DNA of 64,000 bases from Alligator mississippiensis (lineage: Eukaryota > Chordata > Crocodylia > Alligatoridae). Of the stretch, positions 11,885 through 22,386 are shown in pieces (position 1 is the first letter of the stretch; each line of letters begins with the position of its first letter). Below the pieces are notes generated by a model. It saw only the letters and a list, made by a program, of their open reading frames with translations, was not told the DNA's origin and ran no database searches. The DNA lies in NCBI RefSeq assembly GCF_030867095.1, contig NC_081824.1:54594882-54658881 (forward strand), read 5' to 3'. The position numbers were made by a program, and so were the translations under genes.

Positions 11885-12477
11885 AAGCTACATTGATTTA
11901 ACTGTGTCATTTATTCAGACACAGTGAAGAGCTTCAGTAATTCTACATTTAAAATAGTTGCCAGGTGATCATCCTGGGGGTCTTTTTGCTGCCTCTTATA
12001 GAAATACACACAGATCTGGTAGAGTTTTGAGTCTGAAAATCATCACTTACATGCGCTCAGCATGGCTCTTCAGAGACTTGCTGCTAAAATCTCTGAAATC
12101 TATTGCAGAATTCCATTTTTCTTTTTGCACCTAAATGGCAGTTTTCTAGCTGTGTATCTGTCTGGTTTGGTTTTCCCTATGCACTGTGGACAGATAAGCA
12201 TATATACATACATTGGGCATGGGTAACAAACAGTTTATGCACTGTTGGCTGGGCATATACGAATATCCCTGAGCATAAGCAGCACTCCTACTCTTCCTTC
12301 TCAGCTGCTGGAGAGCTCCCACCATGTATTTTATCTACCCAAAGCATTGGGTGAGACAGTAGATTCTGGAAAGAGAACATGCCAAATCTCACCTCAACCC
12401 TGTCTGGTGTTACTTGACTTGTACATTTCACAGCATTTGCTGTCAAGGAGGCGGCTTATGGCCCTGTGCCACTGTCC
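11885..12477. other. Non-coding stretch, nothing recognised
   Basis: Mixed-composition sequence with only chance open frames. Confidence 0.5.
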
Positions 12478-12540
12478 TCAATTCGATTTGGCCGAATCTG
12501 AATCCGAATTGAATATGGCCTGTTTTGCATACCCCTAACA
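12478..12540. repeat. Fragment related to the 39.9-kb hAT-type element
   Basis: The text TTGGCCGAATCTGAATCCGAATTGAAT closely resembles the TTGGCCGAATCTGAATCT...GAAT segment near the right end of the element at 39931-40714. It ends in TGCATACCCCTAA. It abuts the next inverted-repeat element. Confidence 0.5.
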
Positions 12541-12620
12541 ACTAGGGCCTGGTTTAAATTGCATTTTTGTATTTTTGGTGAAAATTATGAACTTAAGTGA
12601 TTTTTAAGACAAGTGAAAAT

Positions 12621-12681
12621 TTGCAACAAAATGCCACAGCATTGCCACTTGCTGGGGCCATATTGTGGCATTTTGTTGCAA
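12621..12681. repeat. Perfect 18-bp inverted repeat (hairpin)
   Basis: TTGCAACAAAATGCCACA at 12621-12638 pairs exactly with 12664-12681 across a 25-bp loop. It may be the termini of a tiny element nested inside the larger TIR element, or a structural feature of that element. Confidence 0.9.
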
Positions 12682-12798
12682 CAAGACAGCTGCTGCAGGC
12701 AGGATAAACCATTTCCCAACCAGCAGCAAAAGCCTAGGAGCCCAGGGGAGGCGGGAAGGGGTTGCAAAAGGGACAGAAGGAGGATAGAGCTTGGGGAT

Positions 12799-12960
12799 GG
12801 GTAGGGAAAGGGCTGTTTGCTCCACCAGGTGGGAAAACTGGGGCACAGGGGTTGGGCTGCCTGGGAGCAGCCTTGGAAAATGACCCTGACACTGGGTAGG
12901 GCAGGGGTTGTTTGCTCCTCCAGGTAGGAAAACTGGGGCACTGGGGGTTGAGAACGGGGG
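12799..12960 (+). repeat. 95-bp imperfect tandem duplication
   Basis: The segment beginning GGGTAGGGAAAGGGCTGTTTG at 12799 recurs at 12894 as GGGTAGGGCAGGGGTTGTTTG. It continues through CTCC-CCAGGT-GGAAAACTGGGGCAC in both copies. The second copy is partial. Confidence 0.8.
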
Positions 12961-13499
12961 GACAGAACACATGCACAGAGGAACAAGGAGCCCCTCCCCT
13001 ACCTGGTGCCAGGGCCATCTCAAATCCCTACCCCCAGTTTTCCCACTGAGCTCATTTCATCATTGCTGACTGGCTAATGCTGAATTCACTGTGAGACTCG
13101 CTGCCGATTGGCCAGGAGCCTAGCAAAGTAGAGTGGCATTTTTGAGAAGTGAATTTCCTCCCTGCCTGTCAGAAACAATGCGGGGCAGATGGCTGCTTCT
13201 GCTGTTTCTGCCTCTTCCAGTGAGGGGGGGAATCAGGGTTTTCAGCTTCAAAGGCCTTGGGAACAAGGCCTCTGCTGCTGCATTTAAACCTGGCTCTAAA
13301 CCTGCTCCCTTGGCTAATCAAGGGTTGCCGGGGAGGCAGCACAATCTGGATGCAAAAATGGCAGCCCCTGCCATGATTGGGCCATGACATTAGTGAGCTG
13401 GGCCTGCAATTTAAACCAGGCCCTAAGTATAATTGCCGGATTATTGAGGGAGCTTTGTTATTATAACTACGTAGACAGGCAGCTTGCAGACATTAAAAA

Positions 13500-13720
13500 A
13501 AAATGCACTTTACTAGAAGAAGCAGCGTGTTACTCTGACCTGGCTCTGCAGCAGCTGTATAGATCGGGCACTTCAGTGAGGCTTTTTGGTGCTTTTATCT
13601 AAAGCTGAGTCAATCAGCAATCTATACAGAAGTGCCTGATCTCTACAGACATTGGGTGAGTTGAGTCCAACTAACATATTGCCTCTTCTGGGTATGTGTT
13701 GAGCTCGGCACAGGGGCCCA
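13500..13720. repeat. Self-complementary repeat shared with the MITE at 60.95 kb
   Basis: The left part (13545-13610) contains GGGCACTTCAGTGAGGCTTTTTGGTGCTTTTATCTAA-like sequence. The right part (13640-13720) contains CTCTACAGACATTGGGT and TTGCCTCTTCTGGGTATGTGTTGAGCTC. Both appear, partly in the opposite orientation, inside the insertion at 60952-61154. The two copies define one interspersed family. Confidence 0.65.
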
Positions 13721-13804
13721 CAAAATTTAAAGTAAAGCCCCATTGACTTTCCCTGTCTTTTGTATTCATAACTTTTTCTCAGTTTGAAAGACTGCTGTAT
13801 GTAT

Positions 13805-13885
13805 GTCATTTCAGAGCATCTGATGAAGTGAACTCAGGCTCATGAAAGCTTATTCATCTCTGGTTTAGTTTTCTATAAAGTGTAT
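13805..13885 (+). repeat. Interspersed repeat end (GATGAAGTGA...CATGAAAGCTT motif)
   Basis: GCATCTGATGAAGTGAACTC-AGGCTCATGAAAGCTTATTC matches a motif that recurs very widely in sauropsid genomes in non-autonomous repeats. The copy is followed by ordinary sequence. Its family name is not assigned here. Confidence 0.6.
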
Positions 13886-13889
13886 CCCT

Positions 13890-14826
13890 ACCATGCCTTC
13901 TACAATTACACTATGTTACATTCCTGTTTTCCTAGAAGCCAAGGTGCTTCTTCAGAAGGCCTTTCTCCTGCTTGTCTGAATAAATACCGAAGTCTGCTAA
14001 AATAACAGATAACGTAAGGCTCGGTTACCTTCTTTGCATCCTTTTGATTCTATTCTGTATTTTTAGTAATACTAATAATTAGATCAGGATTGTAGGCAAA
14101 AGATGATTGGACAAAGCAATGAGAGCACTAGTAATCACAAGCCAAAGAAGTGACTGTGGAATTGACAAAAGGTGAGTGTTAGATAAAGATAAGCAAATTG
14201 AGAAGGACATTTTAAAGGCAGTTTACATCTTGGTTCAAAACCATTATTGTGTGATTTGGGGGAAGCAAAGGATAAGAAGCAAACCTCAGGATGGGGCACA
14301 GGCTGAACACATACATTTTTGGTCACATGTATTAACTATATTCCAAAAGGCACAGTTGCCACACAAATTATGACATATTTTAAACAAAAGGAATGGGATC
14401 TTGCTGTTCCTAAGTTGCCTTCCTAAACTCTCTTTCATTCAGAGGCATTTTACATTTGATTCTCTTTATCCTGACTACTAAAGATTATTTAAGAAGTTTT
14501 CCACTCTTCAACATAAGTAGAGCAGTATTGAAATTTAATTCACACCAATTTTTTTCTAATACAAGCACAGACTGGCAGTCTGCAACTTACTATCAGCTAT
14601 TATTTGTTTGTTTTCTTATCTTATTACCAAGCTATCCTGCACACAGTTCATACAAATGCTTTCTTTGCAATACTCGTCCACTACAATGGTCTATATTAAC
14701 CTTCCAAGAAAACTGATTTAACAGGTTTTACAGGAAATATATATACTTTTAGAACAGACAGAGGTATTTCATGAGGAGAATCAGAGGAGGCCTACCCTAT
14801 CTGCTTTTAAAATAATCAGCCATTAG
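13890..14826. other. AT-rich non-coding stretch, nothing recognised
   Basis: Only chance open frames are present and no recognised repeat is seen. Confidence 0.5.
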
Positions 14827-15548
14827 GGCTAGGGACAGGCATTCAAAAAGCCTGAGCCTGAATTGATTCAATCTTTGCAGGTTAGTCTAACCTGGCTAGG
14901 CTAAATCAGTTTTGTAACCAGACAGACATCCCAGAAATGCAAGCTAGAGAGCCCTCCCTTCCTTCAACAGCATGAAGTTGAGGAGGGCATGGCCAGGCTC
15001 CAGCAGGGGCTCCGATTAGCCCAGCAGGGAACTGATAAGTTGTTTATCACCCAATTAAGAAAACAGCAGAGGGACATTACCAGCTACTTGTTGATTCTAC
15101 CCGTTGATTCAGCATGGACCGTCACCAGCATGTGGTCTGCTAGCTAATACACAGACACTTCCTCAGCAAGGCAGATGGGAGGGGGGAATTCCTGCTTAGC
15201 AGGGAGTGGAGGCAGGGGGGAGCAGCCGCAGTCTCTGGAACTACAGTCAGGGAGCAGAGGGAAGGGGGCAGCCCTGCTGTGGAGCAGAGAGCCCCACCCA
15301 GTCCAGCCCAGAGAGAATGCTGGGGGTATCTGGTTTATCTTAAACCAGCAAGAGGTCTGGGACAGACATTGAATAAACCAGTTTGAGCCAAATCAGTTAA
15401 GTCTGATACTACATTCAACCAGGTTTATCTCAAACTGGTTTCAGCCATTTTCAAACCGGTTTATGTGCACTGAACATCTGTTCTGTTACACATTTAAACC
15501 AGTTTCTGATCACTTAAAATGGTTTATGTGTAATGTCTGTTCCTAGCC
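14827..15548. mobile_element. Non-autonomous DNA transposon with 17-bp TIRs
   Basis: GGCTAGGGACAGGCATT at 14827-14843 is matched by the reverse complement of 15532-15548 (GGCTAGGAACAGACATT, 15 of 17 identical). The 722-bp interior is moderately GC-rich and has repeated AAACCAGTTT/AAACCGGTTT boxes in its right third. It has no transposase. A clear target duplication was not found; the best 8-bp flanks match at only 5 of 8 positions. Confidence 0.75.
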
Positions 15549-16015
15549 TTGGTGACCTGGGATGGCCTTGTAGTCTGATGAGCCACATGCAAAGTCAAAA
15601 TTCTGTACCATGTCTCAGGCTCATTGGGAAGGCAAGATGTTAGCAAACAATAAGATTATATAGCAAATAACTTGAAACAACATTTTCAGTGGATCAATTG
15701 ATAATAAAAGATTTAGAGAACTGACACTGCATAAATACACCAACTGTCCATTGTTTATACTACATAGTTTTACTGATTCCAATTCTTTCTAGGTTTTTTT
15801 TGCAGATTAACATTGTGATGAGTATACACATCCTACCATAAAATGCCAAAGAAAAATGTGAGGCACGCCAAAGGATAGCAGCATTTGCAAGTGATTCTTG
15901 GGGCTACAAGGTGGCTTTTGGCCAGAGCCCTGTAATGAAGGTAATATAGAATCACAGTCAGTGAACCAAGACACTAAGGCATTTTTCCTCACTGTCTAAC
16001 TAATTATATGGCCCT
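15549..16015. other. Short non-coding stretch
   Basis: No feature recognised. Confidence 0.5.
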
Positions 16016-16019
16016 GTAA

Positions 16020-16195
16020 CATCTTATTGTCTCATAACTAACAGTGGAATTTTTCCTTTCAACATCCCTGGGAAGTAGGAAGCACTATTTCCATCACCCC
16101 AAAACAAAAGGTAGATTAACTGTGTTCAAGGTCATATAGGAAGTCTATGGATGAACCAGGCATTGAACTCCTCACAGCTCCTTCTAGCCTTCCAT
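16020..16195 (+). repeat. MIR-like SINE fragment
   Basis: Matches run in MIR order: CATCCCTGGGAAGTAGGAAGCACTATT, then AGATTAACTGTGTTCAAGGTCATATAGGAAGTCTATGGATGAACCAGGCATTGAACTCC as separate blocks. This is the best preserved of the three MIR-like fragments. Confidence 0.6.
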
Positions 16196-16199
16196 GGCA

Positions 16200-17084
16200 C
16201 TTTTACTGATGTCTTTATAGACCCACCTGTGGCTAACCAGTTTCATTTAGTAATCATTTCTCAGTCTCTTGTTGGCTTAAATCAAGTGTAGACACTCAAG
16301 AAGCCAGACTCTAGCCCATTTTTTTCCTCCCCTTTGACAGTGACTTGTGCTCACAATGGGTGCTACCAAGCAGTAAGATTATGGCTCATAGGTAGCCTAA
16401 ATTTCCTTGAAATTCACTGGAAAGGTGTGCTACTTTTCCTTTGCTTCATAAACATTTCTAACTACAGAGTAAATGCCTCTTTTTATTAGTTTAATTGTTA
16501 GAAATAACCAACCCAAGAAAGCAACTTGACTGCTATGAACCACATGGAACTAAATTTCACTTCTACATATATTCATGCTTATACCTAAGAAAAACTAGAC
16601 TAGAGATACAGAACTAATTTAAAGTACTTTGTATTTGTATATTTTCTTTTAATTATGAGATTTTCAGAACAGACACATGTGATAGCTTGAAAGGATTTAC
16701 TACCATCTTTAATAGGAGACAACATAGTAACCTACATGTTACCTGACCATGTTTTCTGCCAACATAACTTCATTTCATCGAAGTAACATTAGTAAATATT
16801 TGACTTGGCGTATGAATAATTCTCTGTACCAAAACCATCTAATGTTCATAAAAGAAAGTGCTAATTACATTCCCATAGTTTCACACAATTGATAACTAGT
16901 TAAATGTTCTTTGATGCATTATATTCTAGATATCATCTTATATTTTTAATATATTTATCATATCCTCTAAAATTTGTTCCTGCCATTGGCTACTATTTTT
17001 CTCCAAACTTTTGGGTTAAACCTTGCTTTCATGTAAAACATCCTATGTCTGTTCAATACTGATCTCCCTCTGTACTGTCACATG
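16200..17084. other. AT-rich non-coding stretch
   Basis: No gene or repeat recognised. Confidence 0.5.
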
Positions 17085-17092
17085 TGTTAGAC

Positions 17093-17305
17093 CAGAGGTT
17101 CCCAAACTTTTTCTTATTGTGTACCCCCTTCCAGATTTATCAGTTGCCTGGGTACCCCTACCAGCATACATTTTATATTTTAACCTCTTAAATGTCAATT
17201 ATTATCATAATGAAATTAAATCTGCTGGTACACAATTTCTCCTGTGTACCCACAGAGATATCTTACATATTCCCAGCAGTACCTGTACCAGTTTGGGAAC
17301 CCCTG
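17093..17305. mobile_element. 213-bp hAT-type MITE with perfect 8-bp target duplication
   Basis: The element begins CAGAGGTTCCCAAACT and ends AGTTTGGGAACCCCTG, the reverse complement of CAGGGGTTCCCAAACT (one mismatch). It is bounded by perfect 8-bp direct repeats TGTTAGAC at 17085-17092 and 17306-17313. An 8-bp duplication with CAG...CTG termini is diagnostic of the hAT superfamily. The interior, with GTGTACCCC- and GGTACCCCTA-like boxes, has no coding capacity, so it must have been mobilised in trans. Confidence 0.95.
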
Positions 17306-17313
17306 TGTTAGAC

Positions 17314-19004
17314 TATAGAAATGTTCTCTCTAGGGAGACTAGGTGTTAACTACTAGATTTCCTGCATTCTGCTCTTCATGTGAAATTGAAGGGAGAAAAA
17401 TTACATGTGCATGAGCTACTACTTTCACTTAAGATAACCATTCATACAAGACAAAGGGAAAACATTCTAAAATCTTTACAAATGTTTGGAAAAAATCTAA
17501 TATCAAAATACATTAGAACTTTTTAATTTGGAAAAATACCATGTTTCTTCAGTGTGATATATTTCTCTGAAAATAATACCTTAAATTATTTTCACCAAAT
17601 ATTATTGACAGACAAATCATTCTAGTATAAACATGACTGGCAAAAGTAAAGTCAAGAGCTGATCCATTCTGACAAACTAATATATGTCATTGGAAAGGAG
17701 CTGAGCTCTGATGAACTTCCCATTACTGTTCATCAAAGAACAGCTCTTTTCACAGAAGGATAAATTTTCTGTCTTACGTCTATTACTACTGAGCCCTCAG
17801 TTCATGTCTTCTTGTCCTTAGGAAAAGGACACTTTGCCAACTTCACCTCCACATGAATCTAAACCATTTTTCATCTCCCCACCGTGTTCACAATGTACCA
17901 GGGTGGATGTGGGGGTCAATAGGAATGGAAGCCACACAGCTTCAGTAGGGATACTCAGAGATTTATGAGAGGTTACTGGGGAGGTCACCTTTCCATTCTG
18001 AACGTAAATTTATCCAAAGTAGCAGAAAGTGGCTCTGTGGATTTAGGTTAACTTGCATTTGATATTTTCTTCTCCACAAAAGTAGAATCAATTCTTCCAA
18101 ACTTGGAATTAAAAAAAATTACTGAAGATACATAGAACAGGATTAAAAGAGATAAAATATGGATTAATTATTGTTAATGTATGACAGTCTTTGTCTTTGA
18201 TAGTATTTCTGATGAATGAGTGATCCTTCATAGCTTCACTAACTCATCCAATGCACTGCAAGAGTGAGACTATCAGTAAAGTCACATAGCATAAAACATG
18301 TTAACTATACAGCTATCATTTAGAAAGTTACAGAAAACAATACCACTTGTCATCTGTGCATCTGGCTCCTCTTTTACTGTGAATGATAATCATAGGGCAT
18401 TCTTCTGAAAAATAATTTTTTGATTACCATTTATTGTGGTATAATTTAGTGAAGTATAATTTACTTCACTTCTGATAAGACGTAAAGACATGAAAATATG
18501 TATGTTCTCAATTGCAGGCTAAATTATGCACTGCTTTAGCAACATTCCATGAAGGATATAAAGTATGAAAAATTGGTAATATTTTCACATGCATAATTGC
18601 CAACATATTTGTTATATTCTTAATGACAGACCATTGAATGTATATTAGAAATTGTCAAGGTCATTTATCATCTGACTTTGTTGTGTAAGTACGTGTGTAT
18701 TTATCTGATAAGGATTAGAAGTGTCTGTAGTTAATCTCTTTATGTTTACAGTTCAAGGTAAAGGAAAGATACTAAGTGTTCAACCACTTTGTACGGTTTT
18801 TTCATCATCAACTACTGATGTCAACACATTTTAAAGTATTTCAGGTATTAATACTGGTTCAATAGAAAGAAGGGCATAAGATGAAAAGTGTGAGAAAGGA
18901 AAAGAAGACCATAGAGCCTAACTATTTTATGTTCTAGTGGGATCTTTTATTTTATAGGTAAAGAATCTCTCTGTGATGGGTGAAATGTGTAAGGTACTAG
19001 CCAA
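17314..19004. other. AT-rich non-coding stretch, nothing recognised
   Basis: Long AT-rich segment with chance frames only. Confidence 0.55.
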
Positions 19005-20150
19005 ATGCCTGTCATGAATGATAGATTTCAAAGGAGTGTTTACATGGCTGGCCCTGAAGGGTGGCCCTGCCCCTGCCCCTGCCCCTGCCTATTCTGTTGC
19101 CCCTTACTGGCAAGCCACAGCCCCTCAAGCCCTGCTGCTGCCCCTCACTCCCAATCCACAGCCCCACCCCAGCCCTGCTGCTGCCTCTGGCTCCCAACCC
19201 ACTGACCCCAGCCTGCCAGTACCTCTCCGTCACCAAACTGCAGTACCGTGCCCCCCTAGGCCCTGCTGGTGCCCCTCACTCCTGACCCACAGCCCCCTGG
19301 CACTGCCAGTGCCCTCCGCACTTCCAACCCACAGTCTCCCACCCCCAACCAAGCGGCCCTCACTCCTGATCCACAGCTCTCTGCGCCCCCATCCCTGCTG
19401 GAGGTGTCCCAGCTGTCCCCGTCCTGACCGGGCTACAGCACAGTGGCACAGATTCATGCAGGTGGCCACGGAGCATGCCTGGCTCCAGCACAGGCTGAGG
19501 GAAGAGGAAGGGAGGCTTGTGGCAGCCCCTGCCTTGGGATGAGGCTGCTGCACTGCACCAGGAAGCCTGGCCACGATGGCCCCTTCCCCTTCCCCCTCCC
19601 TCCTCGCCCCCCCGCTTGTCCTCCCCCCAGTGTCTCATGGCTGTTTTGTCCCCGGAGTACAGGCACTGGCCTCTGTGCTGCTGACCAGCCACAGAGATCC
19701 CCATTGCCCTCCAAGTCCCTTCACTCGTTCCCCTGCTGGAGAACAGGCAACCCTCACCCCCCCCACCCTGTTGCAGCTGCAGCCCCCACTCCTCCTGACC
19801 TGAGCAAATGTCCATGTTTTTCCTTTTCTATGGAGGTGCGAGCAGCGGAAGGGTGATCACAGACAGCAGGGAGCACCACATGGATCTGCGCACCTCCGTA
19901 GCTGCAGTCGGGTCCATGTGTGCACTCTGCTGCCTGCCGTCACCCTCCCTCTGCTCCCAGCAGTGAAGCAAAGGGAAATCCCAGACAACCCGCCCATATG
20001 GAGATCAGAGGGCATAAAAAGAGTGGGGACATGTTCCAGGGAAACCCAGACACATGATAACCCTATCTTGGCAATGGGGCATGTGCACTTGATGAAAAGT
20101 GTTATGGATGGACAGACAGACAGACTAGCCCTTTATTATATTAGAATTGG
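19005..20150. repeat. GC-rich interspersed repeat with CCCCTG-type tandem core
   Basis: An abrupt GC-rich block sits in AT-rich surroundings. It opens with hexamer repeats (GCCCCT) at about 19064-19090, continues with many CCCCTCACTCC/CCCACAGCCCC variants to about 19400, and ends with a (GACA)n tract and GACTAGCCCTTTATTATATTAG at about 20105-20145. The sharp edges and a tail resembling other sauropsid elements suggest a non-autonomous transposon of about 1.1 kb. Termini and target duplication were not resolved. Open frames on both strands (up to 174 residues, rich in Pro, Ser and Ala) reflect composition. Confidence 0.55.
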
Positions 20151-20189
20151 GACAAATCTAAGTTGTTCTCATAGTTTCTCCACTTAGGA

Positions 20190-20535
20190 GTTGGAATGGG
20201 TAAAAATTAGGTAACTTGATACACAAGGCCAGTCCAAATTGATAATGCTATGTATCTATGAGCACTATACAGACATAGAGTTACCCCTTCACTCAGGAAG
20301 TGCTTAGAGCAAACCAACAGGAATCGTATGAGGTGTGTTTAAACTCCTGTTTCTCCTTGGATCTTAGGCATTTGATTCATGTTGCATGTAGGTGCCTCCA
20401 TTACCTCAGGATCTAGAGTGCTCACAATGGAGACAGAAGCATTTAGTGCAGCATGGCACCCAAAGTTCACCCTTCAACGCAGGGGTTGAGGTGTGATGCT
20501 TTTGCTGCCACCACTTGGCTTTTGTACAGTCCCCT
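20190..20535. other. Short non-coding stretch
   Basis: No feature recognised. Confidence 0.5.
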
Positions 20536-20765
20536 AGGCCACTGTTTCTCAATGAGTGTGTCATAGCACCCTGAGGTAGCATGATATCTTTTTAAAGGTA
20601 CTAGACAATATTAGCACTGTTAAGTGCATAAACACCTACAAATGTTTCACCAGATAAAACAATACATTTCAAATAAGAATCAATAATGTCAAAAACATTC
20701 TGACCTTTTGTGATATTTGTTACTTCTTTGCAATAGAAGAATTGTTCTGTTAGTTTTCCGTGGTC
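20536..20765 (+). mobile_element. Degraded hAT-type element, left part
   Basis: CACTGTTTCTCAATGAGTGTGTCATAGCACCCTGAGGTAGCATGA resembles, in blocks, the left end of a common hAT MITE type (CAGTG-TTTCTCAACCAG...GTGTGCC). It continues with ATATCTTTTTAAAGGT and AATATTAGCACTGTTAAG. The right end and target duplication are not found. The right boundary is approximate. Confidence 0.5.
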
Positions 20766-21012
20766 AAAAAACTACTGAAAGATAAGAGCTGGCATTTTCC
20801 TTGCATCTAAAAAGTTGGTTTTAAGCCATCTAAAATGGATTCAAAATCATACCTCTCACATACCAGGTTTCTCAACAGTAACACTACAGCATGGCTTAAT
20901 CTAGATTTAATATGACTAAGATGTCCAAATTCCTACCTTTATTCCAACAAGAAAATTTGTATTCTGCTCAGAACTACCTTGACTCATTGCCACTCGCATA
21001 GAATTAAGAGAT

Positions 21013-22254
21013 CCAGCCGTAGGGTATAATGGGGAATCAATGAAATATCTATAACTTCAGGGTTTTTTTGTCTGATTTGGATGAAATTTGCAGGGGTGGT
21101 AGCTTCTGCTGAGAGCAGGACACCTGCCAAGTTTCAAGAAGATCAGTACAGGGGTTCAGGGGGAGCTGCACCCCAAATTCTTGAAAGAAAACTCATGTCA
21201 CGTCTATGTGTTACAACATGGGGGTGAAAACTGCAGGAGTGGTAGCCCCTGGTAAGGCCACAAAGACTGCCAAGTTTCAAGAAGATCAGTGCAGCGGTTT
21301 GGGGGAACTGCACCTCAAGCTGAGGACAAGCAAAACTCATGACATGGGTGACACTGTGTGTGTTAAGGTGCAGCAGGGTGAAAGCTGCAGGGATGGTAGC
21401 CCCTGCTGAGGCCATGAAGCCTGCCAGCTATCAAGGAGATAGATGCAGTGGGATTCTGGGGACCCACACCTCTAGCTGCTGACAGGCAAAACTCATGACA
21501 TGGGTGCTTGTGCAACTGTGTCTGTCTTGGTGTTGGGGAGGGGGAACTACTGCAGGCCTGGCTGCTAAGATACTGTGTTACCAGTTACCAATCAATCATG
21601 ATTCACTCAGGGACCAGCTCAATACACAGTACCTAGCTAATGTAACCAGTTAATTAGCAACAATTAACACCTATAAAACCACAGACTAAGGAGAGGAAAG
21701 AATACAGACAATCAACTGCCCCAAGGCAGAGACAATCAGTTGCACAAGCACCCATGTCATGATTTTTGTCTGTCAGCAACTAGAGGTGCAGGGCCCCAAA
21801 ACCCAGAAGCCCTGTACCTATCTCCTTGACAGCTGGCTGGCAGGCATCGTGGCCTCAGCAGGGGCTACCAGGCCTGCAGCTTTCACCCTACTGTGCCTTA
21901 ACACACACAGTATCACCCATGTCATGAGTTTTGCTTGTCCGTAGCTTGAGGTGCAGTTCCCCCCAAACCCCTATACTGATCTTCTTGAAACTTGGCAGGC
22001 TTTGTGGCCTCACCAGGGGCTAACATTCCTGCAGTTTTCACCCCACTGTGGTGTAATACATACACGTGACATGATTTTTGCTTTCAAGAATTTGGGGTAA
22101 TGTTCCCCCCAAACTCCTGCACTGATTGTCTTGAAACTTGGCAGACTTCATGTTCTCAGCAGTGGCTACCACTCTGGCAAGTTTCATCCAAATAAGATAA
22201 AAAACAACAATGTTATAGATATTTCATTGATTCCCCATTATACCCTATGGCCGG
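21013..22254. mobile_element. Foldback-type element: two ~530-bp inverted arms of tandem units
   Basis: The left arm (about 21013-21537) is the reverse complement of the right arm (about 21716-22254) around a centre near 21633. Each arm contains three head-to-tail units of about 145-155 bp. The box GGTAGC marks them at 21098, 21241 and 21395, and its complement GCTACC/GCTAAC at 21864, 22019 and 22165, so spacings mirror across the centre (143/154 versus 155/146). The outer 40 bp of the arms (CCAGCCGTAGGGTATAATGG outward) match at about 95%. The spacer of about 178 bp has no coding capacity. No target duplication is evident. Such architecture is known from foldback elements; the family is not one I can name. 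Confidence 0.9.
21538..21715. other. Unique central spacer of the foldback element
   Basis: This spacer lies between the two inverted arms and is the predicted loop of the hairpin. It contains a CCTATAAAAC TATA-like box near 21670-21680 and no open frame of note. Whether it has any role is unknown. Confidence 0.6.
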
Positions 22255-22386
22255 GTGTCCGAGGCAGCTCTGAAGCTTTGGAGCTGCTTCAGCTGGATCA
22301 AAGTGGGAACCCGGTCTGGAGCTCTGGATCAGATCCCTGGCATCTGAAGCAGCTGGATCAAATAGCTGCCTACTCGCACAGGCCTA
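22255..22386. repeat. Remnant of a CACAGGCCTA-ended hAT-type element
   Basis: A stretch rich in AGCTGCTTCAGCTGGATCAAA-like boxes ends TACTCGCACAGGCCTA. That terminus resembles the right end of the 39931-40714 element (TTCACACAGGCCTA). The left end is missing; the foldback element abuts it and may have replaced or interrupted it. Confidence 0.45.

Larger units (their letters stand above)
12543..13425. mobile_element. Non-autonomous DNA transposon with perfect 20-bp TIRs
   Basis: TAGGGCCTGGTTTAAATTGC at 12543-12562 has an exact reverse complement at 13406-13425. The outermost TA on each side could be a TA target duplication flanking GGGCCTGG termini, which would fit a mariner- or Harbinger-like origin; the superfamily is not settled. 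The 0.88-kb interior is GC-rich and has no transposase. It contains an 18-bp perfect hairpin and a 95-bp tandem duplication, annotated separately. Overlapping open frames on both strands here are composition artefacts. Confidence 0.85.

Noticed and set aside
12585..13023. Minus-strand Pro/Ser-rich frames of 133-139 residues
   Set aside because: They lie within the TIR element and repeat with its 95-bp tandem duplication; no domain.
19018..19815. Pro/Ser/Ala-rich and Gly/Trp-rich frames up to 174 residues
   Set aside because: They translate a GC-rich hexamer-derived repeat on both strands; no domain and no splice context.
21013..22254. CRISPR-like array (regular ~150-bp spacing)
   Set aside because: Units are contiguous and diverged, without short identical repeats and unique spacers, and the genome is vertebrate; the mirror symmetry marks a foldback element.
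20986..22386. Target duplication ACTCGCA around the foldback element
   Set aside because: A similar box occurs left (about 20992) and right (about 22372), but the right one is the terminus of a hAT-type remnant, so the match is probably coincidental.
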